64,000 bases of DNA, from NCBI RefSeq assembly GCF_965638725.1, contig NC_134962.1:1433501-1497500 (forward strand), given 5' to 3'. This document shows, one piece after another, positions 47,201 through 59,200 of the stretch. The position numbers and the translations under genes were made by a program. The first letter of the stretch is position 1. Each line of letters opens with the position of its first letter. The stretch is from Aptenodytes patagonicus (taxonomy: Eukaryota > Chordata > Aves > Sphenisciformes > Spheniscidae). The notes beneath the pieces were generated by a model. It ran no database searches. It saw only the letters and a program-made list of their open reading frames with translations, and had not been told where the DNA came from.

Positions 47201-50200
47201 GGAAAGATGGTATGCCAATTTCTTTTGTACTTTCCCAATTGGAGATTAAGCTTCCAGCTGGAGAGCAGTCAGGGACTTGCCTTTCAGAGGACCAAGAGGT
47301 TCCTGATCACTCTATCGCTTTGGCTAGAAGGCTGGGCCAGACCACCCTTTCCTGCGGCTGCGGACCTTGCCGCTCTTTTTGCACAAGAAAGACGTACTTG
47401 TTTCATGGAAATACGATCTATCAAAGCCTCTCGTGTCCCCACGTAGCATCTGATGGGTCATTCAAAGAGGCTGTATGTTTAGAGCTGGTGATGAGATAAA
47501 GAAGAGATCACCGTGTATACAAGGTGATACGGAAAGATACGGTGTAAACTACATGCAGCAGCCTTACGTTAATTGCACTGTTTCTTCTGTGGCGTAGCTT
47601 GGAGAGATCTGGGAGGCAGGGTCTGCAGGCAGACAGCTCTCCAGGTTCATTACAGCAGCACAGCTTCACCCCTTAGAGTCGAGGTGCAGAATTACAACTT
47701 GTTCTTTATGAGGAGGAAAAATACTCGCACACCAGCACGTGGGGAAAGAAATCCACGCATAGATAACTGCAGGTGTTTTTTTTTCTTTCATCCCTCCTTA
47801 CTGGCTGGCTTCAAGAAAAAATGATCCAAGCTGTTCCTAAGACGTTTCTTCGCGGAGTTCAATGCCAAAGTTGAAGCTGCAGAAGGAAATTACTTTTTTT
47901 AAAAATTGCAGGTTGTCAGAATGACCTAATTCAAATCCCTAAATTCTAGGTTGCAGTAATTAATATGCAGCTCATATTCATACCTTTGTGTCGATGTTTG
48001 CAAATAATCTAACATTATATTCTGAAAGCAAACAAATAAAAATAATTGTTTTCAGTTGTTTGCAAAATGCTTCAAGAGTCACGGATTTAAGATGAGAAGA
48101 AATGGATTACAGAGGGAGTCTGAAATGGAAGAAACAAGAAAAAAGCAAGATACCACAGGTAGTAGTTTAATTCTGTTGTTGTAGAATTAGCTGTTAGAAA
48201 ATATTTTCTATTTTACATAATGTTTGAGACACGTGCACGGTGTTTGTGTGCAGTATTCTACAAATCAAAGGCCAAAAAAGTTAAATATTAAGGAAATGGG
48301 CTGTTAATTATTAAAAGAAAAAAAAAAGTTTTTTTGTTTTTATAAGTACTTTGCTGTTCTTTCATTCCTTAGATCAGAAATGAAATGCAAGTCGTCGTCT
48401 TCCTTGTGGCATAAGGAGGTTTCACCTTTGGTTTCTCTAATTGTCTACCAAACTGCAGATTTGGTTTTTTTTGTTTGTTTTTGGGTTTTTTTTTAAAAAA
48501 GTTTCCCACTTATCCTGAGTTTAATCAAACCGCTCTCCAAATTTCCAAATTCATGTAAATAACTTCTATTTGTATCATGAAGATTGGGTTTTGGTTAATA
48601 TCAAGCAAGAAGAAATGTTCTGGTTTAGATCTTCTGAGAAGACGATGTATCTGCTTTCACTCCTGTGCTCCGTTAGAAACATAATCTGTATGGCTGCCTC
48701 AGAAGTTCATCAACAAAACCACCTCCTGCAAGTCCACAAAGGTCAACTTTTAGAAAAGGAAAAACTCTCTTGGAAGGTTCTTCTTCCGTGGTCCTACTGG
48801 GAATGATATTTATTCTGCATTTACTCATTCTGGCTCTTACTCTCAAAGATCCTCTCAAAGACTGCTAACTAGGGTGTGATTTTTGTTTTTCAATGTTTTT
48901 CTTTTTAGGGGCAGCGATTCACAGGGATTTCCTCTTAAACCTTGTTTTTTCATTAACACAGAGGTGCTGATAGTAGAAGAGCCAAGTTACCTGCAGGAGT
49001 CAGCTCGTTCAGAGACCGAGAGAAAAATTAGAAACAATCCGTTCGTGTTGACATCACAGAATAACAGAAATGAAACTGATGATAAATGTGGTGAAACTAT
49101 AGTGAGCAGTTTCCATCAATTTTAGAGACCTAAATGTATTTATTGGTTTCATTTTATGCTAGGGTTCCATTTAAAACGCGTTAAGAAATTACTAATAGAT
49201 GTTTGAAAAGGATGCTAGAGACAGCAGATACAGCATTGAGTAGCTTGTGCCATGAAAGTTTATTTATAGGCACTTTGGAAGATTCTTACCATGAATCAAA
49301 CTATTATTAAAGTGCCTATTAATCAGTATAGATTACAGTCGAATCACTAAGTATAAATGGAACTTTAATACAAAATATAGCCTCTTTGTACTGACGAGGT
49401 AATCGTCTTTATAAAGGATAGAAATTACCTTTTGTGTCTCAAACTGAGGAAATACTCAAGCAATAACAGATTATCTATTTCTGCTATCTTTATTTAGGCT
49501 AACGTGAAAGGGGATTCTTTAGAGAATACGAGGCTCATTAAAGTTGAAAAAGAATGACAAAATTGGACCTAACGGCAGCAGAAAATGTAGGGCCCGTGTC
49601 TGAACTGAGTCCATAGGTGTAGATCCAGCGGTAGGATAAATACCACAGCAAGATCCTTTCCTATCTGAGAAAAGACATGGTAGAAAGAGCAGCTACGAAA
49701 TCATTTTTGGAGAACGTTTATTATAATGAATTCTTGGAGCAGAATTACGTAATTGAGAATTACATTGTGTGCATAAATTGCGATGCCTATTGATCGTCCT
49801 TTCTGTTCTAACAGCAGGACGGAACGGCTTTCTCAGAGAGCTCCTCGCTGGCAAACCATTCACTGGGCCGAGAAGCTGAAATACAGCAAGCCGAGTTAAC
49901 AAATGTACGTGTCCTCGAAGCTGACAACTCTGGCTTATTTCAGAACAGAACTGTGTTCTTTCTCAGAAATACTAAAAAAAAAAAAAAAAAGTGATGGCAT
50001 CATGAACTTGCAGTGACTTTTGGTGTACTAACATCATCTTTAGTATGTATTTTGCCAGTCAAAAACTTTAATAGCTTGATAATCAGGGATACGTGTGTTC
50101 CAACATTCAGAGGTTACCGTCTGTGAGGGAGACAGCTCCTCGTTCAGAGATTGTGCTTCCTGTAAGAAGGAAACAGTTTCTGAGCTTACTGGCCATGAGG

Positions 50201-52345
50201 GTACTCGGACACTCTGAAACAAGGGTGGTCTTCTCCTGTCGACTTCGGAGGTTAAGCCCAAAATCTAAAGCCAAATTTTTGAACATCCTTTCTGTCCCCT
50301 GACCAGTACAAGTACTGTCAGAATCCCAGTCGCGCAGAACCGTATCTTGTTGTGAAGCTGCCTCCCCAAGGCTCGGTGGGACCACTTCCACAGCACCGAA
50401 GGTGGCGTTGCACCTGATCTGTCTCTTTGTAGCAGAAAGAACATAGTTAGCATTCTCTCCTCTGCTTCACAAAGCCGAGTATGACCGCAGAGGTGCCAGA
50501 GGTCCCAGATATCCTGAGTAAGGCCGTCAAAATGCCCAGCGCCAGCTGGATTTTCAATCAGGCTAGCACTCTTGTCCTTTTTATCATCATGGTGTGTGAC
50601 TTTTTACGCATGCTGTCTAACCTTCTGTTCTGTTTCCTCTCAAGGAACTAACGAGGAACGGGAAAGACAGCGAAGAAATAAGGTGGAGCAAAAGAACTCT
50701 TCAGTTATTAAAAACTTTACAGGTACCAGTGCTGGATTTTGTAATTAGGCGTTGATTTCAGTTGGACCATGTCGGTAAATCTCCTTACACTGTCGATCAT
50801 ATCGCTGCCTCCCACACGCAGTGTGTAACTGCGTTTTATTGGGTATTTATGTAGGAAACCAGGACTCTGAGTGCCTGACATGGTGTCCTCTCCCACAGCT
50901 GCTGGAATTGCTAGAATTTTCTGAACGTTTGCTTCCACGGCAGTGTTTGTAACGCTAAGCCCTTGCTGTCTTCCTTCTACGAGTATGCTCTGGAGTATCT
51001 CTACAAAACCCAGTTCCTAGCTGCTCACAGGTTGCCAGCTCTCGGCTGAGCGCTGCAGGGTGCCATCATTTGGCTATTCATCTGCTTGAGCTGTTTCCGA
51101 GACGAAGGCTAGGGAAACGGGCGAGGGTTGTGTTAAAAAGAGAGCTGGTAACACCTTCTTTAAGAGGTTTTAATGCCCCAGTGCCTTCAAGGTGCTTGAA
51201 ATTTAGCAGAGCGCGTAGCCTTTGCATCAGGAAGGCTTATTCCGCTTTTCTTGCAGAAATCCTTGCGAAACCGGTGAAGGTGTAACGTGTGATACCATAC
51301 GCCTTACCGACGGGACTGTAACAGGAGCCAGCACAGGCTGCCCTGACGCTGAATGTCCAAACTCTTGGCCTCACGGCTCGGTGCTGTTCCGTCCTTTTCG
51401 CCCGGACGAGCGTTTTGGTGCTTCAGCGCTTGGTCTGGTTGGGGGTGGGTAGAAAAAAACACCGCGAAGGGTTATTTTCCTTCGGGTCAGTTCTCTAATG
51501 CCACGTGGCTGAACGGAGAGTGGAGGAAGGCGATGGAGAAATCCGAGCGTGGGCAAGAGGGCGTGGGGGCGCGGGTTTTGTCCGCAAAACACAGCAAACT
51601 TTGGTCCGAGCCTAGCTCTTCCCCAGGGCCGGAGTTTGACTTCACAGCCTTCCTGGGTTTGGTGGTTTTTTTTTTTTAATTATTCTATGTGGACATATTT
51701 TAAAGGTTCTGTGCAACGCCCGTAAATAAATATTTAAATATAGGTATAGCCATTAAAAACCAAGCAGTAATAACACTCGGTTAGCTGTGACTGAAATTGC
51801 CCATGACGTAGCCGGTACTCTATCCAAAGGCCGGGGTACGCCGCGGTTTTTATTGTTTTGAATCATGAAAACCGTTAGAGATGCGCTTCATCGCGCGCCT
51901 CAGCACCGTTTTGCTGAATTCACTGGAACTGCGGGCATATGTAGATTTTGGTAACATATGTAGGTGCTAGCCATACTATGGCAATAAAATGTTAAGAGCC
52001 ACTTGTACAAACGCAAGTGCCAAGGTAAGATCCTATTCCAGGCGTTCAAGCAGAAAATACCCGCTCCGAGCAGCGCTCTTCGGTTCGGACTTGACGGGAT
52101 CTGGGTTTACCGGCAGTGAAGCTGACCTGACCGATGTTCTTGTTTCCCTCACGCAGCACCTGGAGAGATCAGGCGTGCGTTCTTTCAGTTTACGGGAGCT
52201 CTGTCGGAAAAACAACCGGAAGGAGGCTGCAGCCAAGTTTTACATCCTTCTCGTTCTGAAGAAGCAGTCGGTTGTTGAGCTCAGTCAGAGCGCTCCCTTT
52301 GCTGACATTACAGCCACCCTCGGCCCGGCGTTCAACGCTCACTGA
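38206..52345 (+). CDS. RAD21L1: Meiotic cohesin kleisin RAD21-like protein 1
   Basis: RAD21L1 is the germ-line kleisin that closes SMC1B/SMC3 cohesin rings on meiotic chromosome axes and supports homologue pairing and synapsis. Thirteen coding exons are read: 38206-38349, 39938-40067, 41403-41502, 42988-43094, 43474-43659, 44272-44373, 45308-45421, 46461-46690, 48056-48158, 48962-49101, 49815-49904, 50645-50722 and 52157-52345. All have AG/GT borders and phase is kept across each, giving 570 residues. The N-terminal Rad21/Rec8 domain (1-105, SMC3-binding) opens with [20 protein letters not shown]. The middle has [21 protein letters not shown]. The last exon (509-570) encodes the SMC1-binding winged helix, with [14 protein letters not shown] and [18 protein letters not shown]. 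The exon 2 acceptor (ATCAAAG) is weak. Introns are AT-rich, unlike the flanks. Confidence 0.96.
40735..40974 (+). mobile_element. CR1 LINE, 3'-end fragment
   Basis: The sequence matches the typical 3' end of avian CR1 elements in order: GAAACAGGCTGTCCAGGGAT, then GTGGAGTCTCCATC, then GGTTGGATTAGATGACCTTC, ending in the short terminal repeat-like ATTCTCTGATT. It is 5'-truncated, as most CR1 copies are, diverged, and lies in RAD21L1 intron 2 in the sense direction. Boundaries are approximate. Confidence 0.85.
44949..44990 (+). other. RAD21L1: Possible in-frame cassette exon of RAD21L1
   Basis: An acceptor (TTATGTTGACAG) and a strong donor (CAG|GTACGTAC) enclose exactly 42 bases. Inserted between exons 6 and 7 it keeps frame and has no stop, adding [14 protein letters not shown] before VESNCAD. 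Skipping it gives a junction that aligns better with the human protein, so it is left out of the main model. Confidence 0.3.
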
Positions 52346-52369
52346 AATCACGTAGTATTCGGACAAGCT

Positions 52370-52381
52370 AATAAAAATAAA
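52370..52381 (+). terminator. RAD21L1: Tandem polyadenylation signals of RAD21L1
   Basis: Two overlapping-spaced AATAAA hexamers (52,370 and 52,376) start 25 bases after the stop codon, implying an extremely short 3' untranslated region of about 45-50 bases. A further CAATAAA near 53,225 could serve a longer form. Confidence 0.65.
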
Positions 52382-52399
52382 CCCCATTCTAAGCGTTTC

Positions 52400-55050
52400 G
52401 GGAAATATATTTGCTGGAAAAATGACTGGAAGTCTTGCCAAACCCTGGGAACTGAGCAGGGCTCTCCTTCCTTTGCACCAGCTCTCAGGACTGCCGAGGA
52501 ACTGGCGTGTGCAGGTGTGCTGCTGCAGTATCGGTTACCAAGGTGTTCGCGACTGTGTTAACCTTTAATACACATGTTTATGTAATGAGCAGTTACTTGT
52601 TCTGTTGATAAAATATCGCTAAAATACATATTCTACATAAGAGATTTACATTGTGAGGGACTTTATGGAAGTCCTTAACAACCTTTCTTGGAGAGCAGCT
52701 TTGGAGGTTAAATTCTTTCTGACGGGGCTTGTGTGTGTTAGATAATTAACACCATCAGTAAGAGAAGTCTGTTAAGCTCTCTCTATCAGAAAATCCAGCC
52801 CACTTGAAATTACTCCTTTCCAAGAACGTTCATTATTCGATATTTTAAGGTCTAGGAGGCTACCGTCTCCAGCATTGTTTCCGTGTGTGCAGGCGGAGAG
52901 AAGTTACGCTATCCCTAGAAGAGCCACGTAAGCTTCAGGAAGAAATCCTATTCCCCAGAAATCCTGCCATTTTAGGTTTCACGGAGCATGTTAACTTAAA
53001 GACTAACACTCTTATTTATGCGTAGACTGATTTTTAAAATGGATGTTAAGCTGAAATATTACTAGTTCTTTGCATTTTTATCTAATTTAGGATAAGTTTT
53101 AACACTTTTACTGTCATTTTGTAAAGTGTTTTTCAGTTCCGCGACGTGCGGGATGGTTGTGTGCGCTCAGCGCTCCGGAGTGTTGCAGTGCTGTGGGTAC
53201 GCTGACGTCTCTCAATACGAAATCAATAAAAATCACAAGAAGATGTTTCCTCAGCTCGTCGGCCTTTGTTCTGAAGGATCACAACTGGCAGCCGCCTAAG
53301 CCGTCCTTTGGGTTTGCCGTCCCAGAGTCGGTGTTTTCAGTGATTTTCTTAAAAGTTGAAAGGAGGGAAGACATTGCCTTCCCGGTTTTCCGGGTGTTCA
53401 CTCGCCTCAGTTACACCCCTGTGTGTCTGGTCCCGCCGACGCGCGCTGTTCCTGTCACGCCTTGATTTCTTTGTGCGTGCAGGGTTTGGGGAAGGTGAGG
53501 AATTGGCTTCGAGGGGTCTGTTCGGAGGAGTAAAAAAGCTTCGAAATGACCGAAGACCCTGCGCTGGGCAGGAAGGGATGGGCTGGGGTTCGGGCCGGCT
53601 GGTTGCGGGGGGGTTGTTTCAGTTGGTTTTCTTTTGGAAAGGGTTTGGTTCTCCAAATCTCACACTCGGCGTCTTGGGAGCGAGCCCGTGGCCGAAGGAG
53701 GAGTGAAAGCCTCTCCCTCACTCCCCGCAGCAGACCTAATCCCCCCCCCGGCGCGGTGCCTCTCCCGGTGAGCCCCCCTGCTCTGTGGGTCAGAGCGCCG
53801 TGCCGCTCATCCCGGGAAACTGAGCACTGCAGGCTGGGGAGGGAAGGAGAAACCATTTTTCTCCCCCAAAAGCCATCCGAAATGACTCTGCATCTCGCAC
53901 CGGAGCTGCTGCCTGCGCCACGTCTGCCACCGCCACATGGTAAGAGCAGCTCCAGTGGCAGCAGATGCGATAACTCATTAATTTTCCTTTCAAGGAGAGA
54001 GGCTGTGCATTGGATTCACCAGGAAAGAGGGAAACAAAAGGAGGCTGGAGGCGAGCAGGAGGCAGGCAGGGGTAAATGAGAGGCAGGATATATATACACA
54101 CTGAAAACAGTCTGTGTTTCGGAATAAATGAGGTACAAATCTTGCAGGAAACGGTCCTGGAAGAAAGACTCGCACGTATTTACCAAGCAGGTTTGTCAGA
54201 ACTCCCACGTAACCACGGGGGAGTTACAAAGGGCACCTGCAGCGGCCGGGGAAGCGCAGCGCCTTGCTGAGCAGCGAGCTCTGCGTCCCTGGGCAGGGCG
54301 TGAGGTGGGGGCCTGGGTTTTAACCTCGACCAGCCGTGCTCAGCTGTTGGACTCGGGTCCAGACCCAAACCAGGAGTAGGTTCTGCTCCGACCTTGCTGA
54401 CGCGTGAACGGTTTCCCTCCGTAAGTCTATACGTGCGTGCATACACGTAGGATGTTACGCGTGTATATATGTAACATCGGTGTATGTATATGTGCATCCC
54501 GCCGTTCTCCCAGTCTCTGGGGGGGTGTCTGCAGCCGAACTCGGGTGCTCTCGGCCGTGGTCACCAGGCCAGAGACGGAGCCAAAGCCCCGCTGCTCGCC
54601 ATGTGGGCCGCAGTAAGTCGCTCGGTGGGTCCCAGCAAGCGCCGAGCAGCCTCGCCCTGGATGTTTGCTCATTAAATAATTCAGAAAGGTTAAGCTCGAT
54701 AGCTACAGAAGGAAATGTGTAGGTAGTACCATGAGTGACCAGACTGTGCTTGAGAGATTAGACACGCCGTGCCAGCGACTACCAGCATGATTCCCCATCA
54801 AGCGAGCGGGGAGGGCACCGAGAGAACCCGCTCCCAGTGCGAGCCCTGTGCAGCAGGTCAGTTTTGCTGATGCTTGCCGCTCTTCAGTGCCAGCGCCGGA
54901 GCTGGTGGTCTCGCTGCCGCCGGACTGACCCATAGGTATTTAAATGAGGCAGAGATGCTCGTTTGTTTATTTATTTCACTTTACGAAAGTGCGCCATTAA
55001 TTAGGCGCAGGGATGTCCTCAAAATTGGACTAAGTAGATAAAAATTACGA
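52400..55050. other. Intergenic sequence between RAD21L1 and SNPH
   Basis: No coding gene supported. GC content rises from AT-rich on the left to GC-rich on the right. An exon-like piece is at 53,882-53,939: an ATG followed by 19 codons and a good donor (CATG|GTAAGA). Its phase does not fit the first SNPH coding exon, so at most it is a non-coding or alternative 5' exon. Confidence 0.45.
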
Positions 55051-55059
55051 CGCTGGGAG

Positions 55060-55870
55060 GACTCCAAGGGCCGGGTGGCCGCAGCGCGGGGCTGCCCCGG
55101 CTCCCCCTTCCTCGTCCTCGTCCTCGTCCTCCTCCTCCTCCTCCTCCTCCTCCTCCTCCTCCGGGGTTACGCGGGGAGAGGAGCCGAGCGCGACCCGCCG
55201 CCGCCGGCCCCAGGCGCGGGCAGCACCCGGCCGGCGGGGCTCCGCCGCCGGGGAGGGACCTTAAAACCGGCTTTTTCTGGGGGCGCTGCGCCCCGGCAGA
55301 CGGGAGTTGCCATAGAAACGGGGGGAAACCCGGCGGGGGGGGGGCACCCGCGCCGCCGTCGCTTTAAGAGCGCAGGGGAGGGAGGCAAATTACGCAGCTG
55401 CAAGGCTCATCCCTCCCTCCCTCCATCCCTCCCTCCCTCCATCCCTCCATCCCTCCGCCGCCGCGCTCCCCGGCCGCCCCGCCGCACCCATGGAGGCCGG
55501 CGCAGGTGATGGAGACGGGGGAGGGCGCGGGGCGGGGGGGGGGGGGAGAGCGCAGGGCACCGCACCGCGCACCGCACCGCGCACCGCACCGCACCGCCCT
55601 CCGCTCCGCGCAGCCGCCGCTCACCGCCCGCTCTCTCCCTTCCCCGCCAGGTCGCTGAGCCCCCCCCCCCCCGCCGGCGCTGCCGCCCCGGACATCGGCG
55701 GGGCCCCGCGCAGGTGAGCGGGGCGCGGGGCGGGCCGCGGGCGGGGGGCGGCGGGGCCCCGCGGCCGCCGTGACTCATCCCTTTCTGGCTGCAGACTCGG
55801 GGGGGGGGGGGCGCAGCAAGGGGCTGCCAGCGCCGCTTCGCATCGAGGGGCGGGGGTGGGGTGGGGTGCG
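55060..55870 (+). promoter_or_regulatory. SNPH: CpG island, probable SNPH promoter
   Basis: Very CpG-dense sequence with a (CCT)n tract at about 55,120-55,161, a (CCCTCCATC)-type tract at 55,405-55,456 and several long C or G runs. It lies about 8 kb upstream of the first SNPH coding exon and on the correct side, with no other gene to claim it. A candidate non-coding exon is described separately. The exact start site is not visible. Confidence 0.55.
55651..55713 (+). other. SNPH: Candidate 5' untranslated exon of SNPH
   Basis: A segment ending in a strong donor (CGCAG|GTGAGC at 55,714), with an acceptor-like CTTCCCCGCCAG at its left edge. It could be an internal 5' exon, or the 3' end of a longer first exon starting near 55,400-55,500. 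No coding role is assigned: an upstream ATG at 55,490 is out of phase with the SNPH reading frame. Confidence 0.3.
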
Positions 55871-55894
55871 TGTGTGTCACGCATCGGGCCCGCA

Positions 55895-56255
55895 GCACAC
55901 CCGCATTGCATGCGCCGGACCCCCGCGGCATGCACCGGACACACGTCACGCCCACCAGACCCGCAACGCATGCACCGGACCTGCATTGCATGCACCAGAC
56001 CCCCACGGCGTGCACCCAGACCCCTGTCACACCCGCCAGACCCCATATCGCGTGCACCCAGACCCACATCACGCACACCGGTCCTGCAGCACAAGCGCCG
56101 GACCCATAGTGCGTGCATTAGACCCACACAGCGCGCGTCGGACACACATCACACTCGCCAGACCTGCAGCGCACTCGCTGGACCCTCCCTGCATGCACCG
56201 GACCCTCCCTGCATGCACCAGACCCTCCCTGCATGCACCAGACCCACATCTGCTC
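55895..56255. repeat. About 22-bp minisatellite in SNPH intron 1
   Basis: Some 15 imperfect units of about 20-24 bases with the core GCATGCACCGGACC or CACACCAGACCC; the last three copies (about 56,185-56,240) are nearly identical. Alternating purine-pyrimidine stretches such as CGCATGCACCG and GCGTGCAC give local Z-DNA potential. Confidence 0.8.
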
Positions 56256-56259
56256 ATAC

Positions 56260-59200
56260 AGCATCCAAACGTGTCTCCTGGCACCATGGGGCGTTGCAGG
56301 AGCCGGAGCGTCTGTGCAATCGAGATTTTATTATTTAATGGCTTAATGCTCCGTCTCCGAAGGGATACAGAAAATACACGAGCTGATTGATGAGCCGGGT
56401 GCTCTTTTTTCTCTCCTCCCAGCAAGGTCAGTGCTGCCTGCTTGTCGCACAGAGACCCACTGCTGTGCATTTGTTGTGCTTATAAAATACTGGCGTTCCC
56501 ACCCTCCCTAGGCAATGGGTGCCTTGTGCCGTGGCCTTGTGCCAGGAGGTACAAATCCTGATTTCCAGGGCTGCAGAGGTCCCTGGCTGGGGGGGGGGGG
56601 GGTCAGGAGGGGGCAATGCCTGTGCTCGCACCTTGGCAGCATTGCAGCGGGCTGAGACGGGAGATTTGGCATGTTGTTAAAGTAGGCCATTCCAGCGGTG
56701 CGGAGACCCAGGGCTAATCCTCCGTGACCATTGTCTTTCCCAGCCCTCGTTCAAGGTGGATGATGGTTAGGGGAAACCTGCTTCCGCCGCGCCGGGACCG
56801 CACGGGGGTGCGGAGGGGAGGAGCAGCTGTTGCGCTGGAAGCTGGATTTGTCTTCCATGTTTTTGCTTTCGTATCCCAAAGGAGCGGGCTCTTCCTTCTG
56901 CTTACCGGTCCTCAGCTCGGCTCCCCAGCAGAGCACCCGCACAGGATGGGCCGTGCGGTGTGATATTACGTGCATCCCCAACCTGCCAACCTTCCCAGCC
57001 TTGGTACGACCGTAGGGTCTGCATCCCAGGTATCCTGCTCCTACTCTCATGGCAATAGCTGCTGCTACAGCATTTGTCACAGAGCTCTTTCCCTTTTCCC
57101 GTTGCCTTCAGAGGCCCCAGCAAGAGACCAGCCTGTTCCCTCTGGTCAGGCACCTTATTTTTAGCTAATGAGGGCCAGGAATTGCCACCTCCCCGTTTGG
57201 CGCTGCAGCCAGGTCAGCTGGAAAAGTGATGAGCTGCATAACCCAATCTTTTCGAATGGTCTCTATTTTCCTGTAATCTCTGGGTGTCAACTCAGCATTT
57301 TATAACAAACAAGAGAATAAAAGGAGATGCTCCTGTGTTTCATTATGTGATACGACAACTCTTAGCAAAATTGATTTTTCTGGTGGTGTTGCATAAACAT
57401 CCTGTGCGTTTTGTGCCTGCTCTTGCCCCGAGCGCTCTGCTCTGGCGTGAACTGGAGCATCTCCCTCTGTCCGGGACCCAGGTGAAGCTCTGCTTGCTTT
57501 GGGATGAGCCCGTCTCTGCCGGAGCAGGGAGCAGAGTTTCCCAGCCCCTGGAGATAATCGCTGCTCCCTTGGAAACTCCAGAGCAGGAGCAAAGCAGCCC
57601 CTGTCTCCCAAACAAATCCCCCGTGGCAGAAGGAGGAGCGCAGACATGATCACCGCTGTGCACCAAGCAGCCGGTGTTTGCCTCCGGCAGCTCAGATGGT
57701 ACCTGCGGCGCCCGCGGCGCTGACCCCCCTCCTTTGCCGGACTTCTGCCGGCCTCGGCCCCGGCTGCTGCTCCTTCCCACCACCACCCAACTGCATCCCA
57801 GTCCTTTTCCAAACAGAAACTGATCCTGGCATTGCCGCTGTTTCGGGGACGCAGCGCTCTGTCCCAAATCAGGTTGCTGGTTGTTTGCCGTGTTCAGCGC
57901 TTTGCTTATTTTTAGCGTGAAGGAAAAGCAGAGCCCGTGTCAGAAAGGCAGGGAGGTCTCCTCGGGAGCCCTTTTTGTTCACCGGAAAAATGAAGCTGTG
58001 ATTTCCCTCCCCCCGTTGCGCTCTGCTTTTAATCTTGTTAGCACTGGAAGGCTGAAAATATGGGGAGGGACCCGTAGGGAAGGCGCCCGCCAGCATGTGC
58101 CGGGCACGGTTCTTCTCCCAAGGTTTCTGCAGAATCAGTAAAGCTGCTCTTAGACGCTTGGGCTTGGTGCCACCGTTACAAAATGCTCCTAACACAGGAT
58201 GCGTCAAGTAAAACAAGGGAATCCAGCAGCGGGCAGGGTGATGGGAACCCTGGCAAAAGAAGCAGTGAGCGAGAAATTTTGGGAAAAGTAGCGGCTTCTG
58301 GGCCCGGGCGGCTGGGGCTGACAAACGAGCCCGCCTGCTCTTGCACCTCCTCTGCATGTTCCCTGCGGAGATGGGATGAGCTGGTGGGGCAGCTCGGGCC
58401 AGCACAGCAGCCGGTTCCTTCTGAACCCTGCAGAAGTCGAGCAAAGAGAGACGCCTCGGAAGCGAGAGCCTGTGGTGGCAAAACCTCCGGAGGAACGGGC
58501 TGAGGACTCATCAGAGGCTTCACCGAGCCGATGGCCCGTGGCCCCTTTTCCCATGCAGGAAGCTTCTAGGAGGAGCCCAGCCCCGTCTGTCCATCGCTGG
58601 CACGGCCCGGGGATCCAGCATGGCGTGGGGAAGCGGCGGCATTCAAGCCAAAGAGGCATCTCTGTGGGGCAGCAATCCCAAAATGATGGCTGAGCTGCAA
58701 TTCTTGGGGAAATCCTCCCCTGGGGCGCTGGGCTGAGCCTCAGGGTGCTCTACTGGTACTGTCACCGCTCTGCCACCGCTCTGCCACCCGTCTGGCTTTG
58801 CATCGCCATCATGGTGTGATCTGTGGGCCGGCAGTGCCCCAGATCCCCTCTGCGGCCGGCGGGAGCTGGGGACCCACCGGGGGATGCAGCTTGGGAGCAC
58901 CCGGAGCCCCATGGTATAAGCCACCCGGGGTGGTGGCAGCCTGGGGGGCTCTCAGCCCCGGGGGACATGCCGAGGCTGAGCAACCTGTGCTGGCGGCGAC
59001 GGGACACGTGCCTGGGGGTGCCTGACACCGTTACTGGTGCGGGCGTGGGGAGCGGTGGCTGCCTGAGCCCTGCCTGAGGCTGAGCGCCGCTGACCGCAGC
59101 GGGCACGGAAAGGGCTCGGGGAGCAGTTACGGCACAATGTGCTGGTGAGGTGGGTCTCCAATCCCGGAGGAGAGAGGCTCTTGTGCCCGGTTGTACTCCA

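Noticed and set aside
53882-53939. Coding first exon of SNPH
   Set aside because: It ends in phase 1, whereas all possible acceptors of the first SNPH coding exon need phase 2, so it cannot encode an N-terminal extension of the known protein.
55490-55717. 75-codon frame starting ATGGAGGCCGGC in the SNPH CpG island
   Set aside because: It is Gly/Arg/Pro-rich, continues through intron-like GC repeats, and if spliced at its first donor it meets an immediate stop in the next candidate exon.
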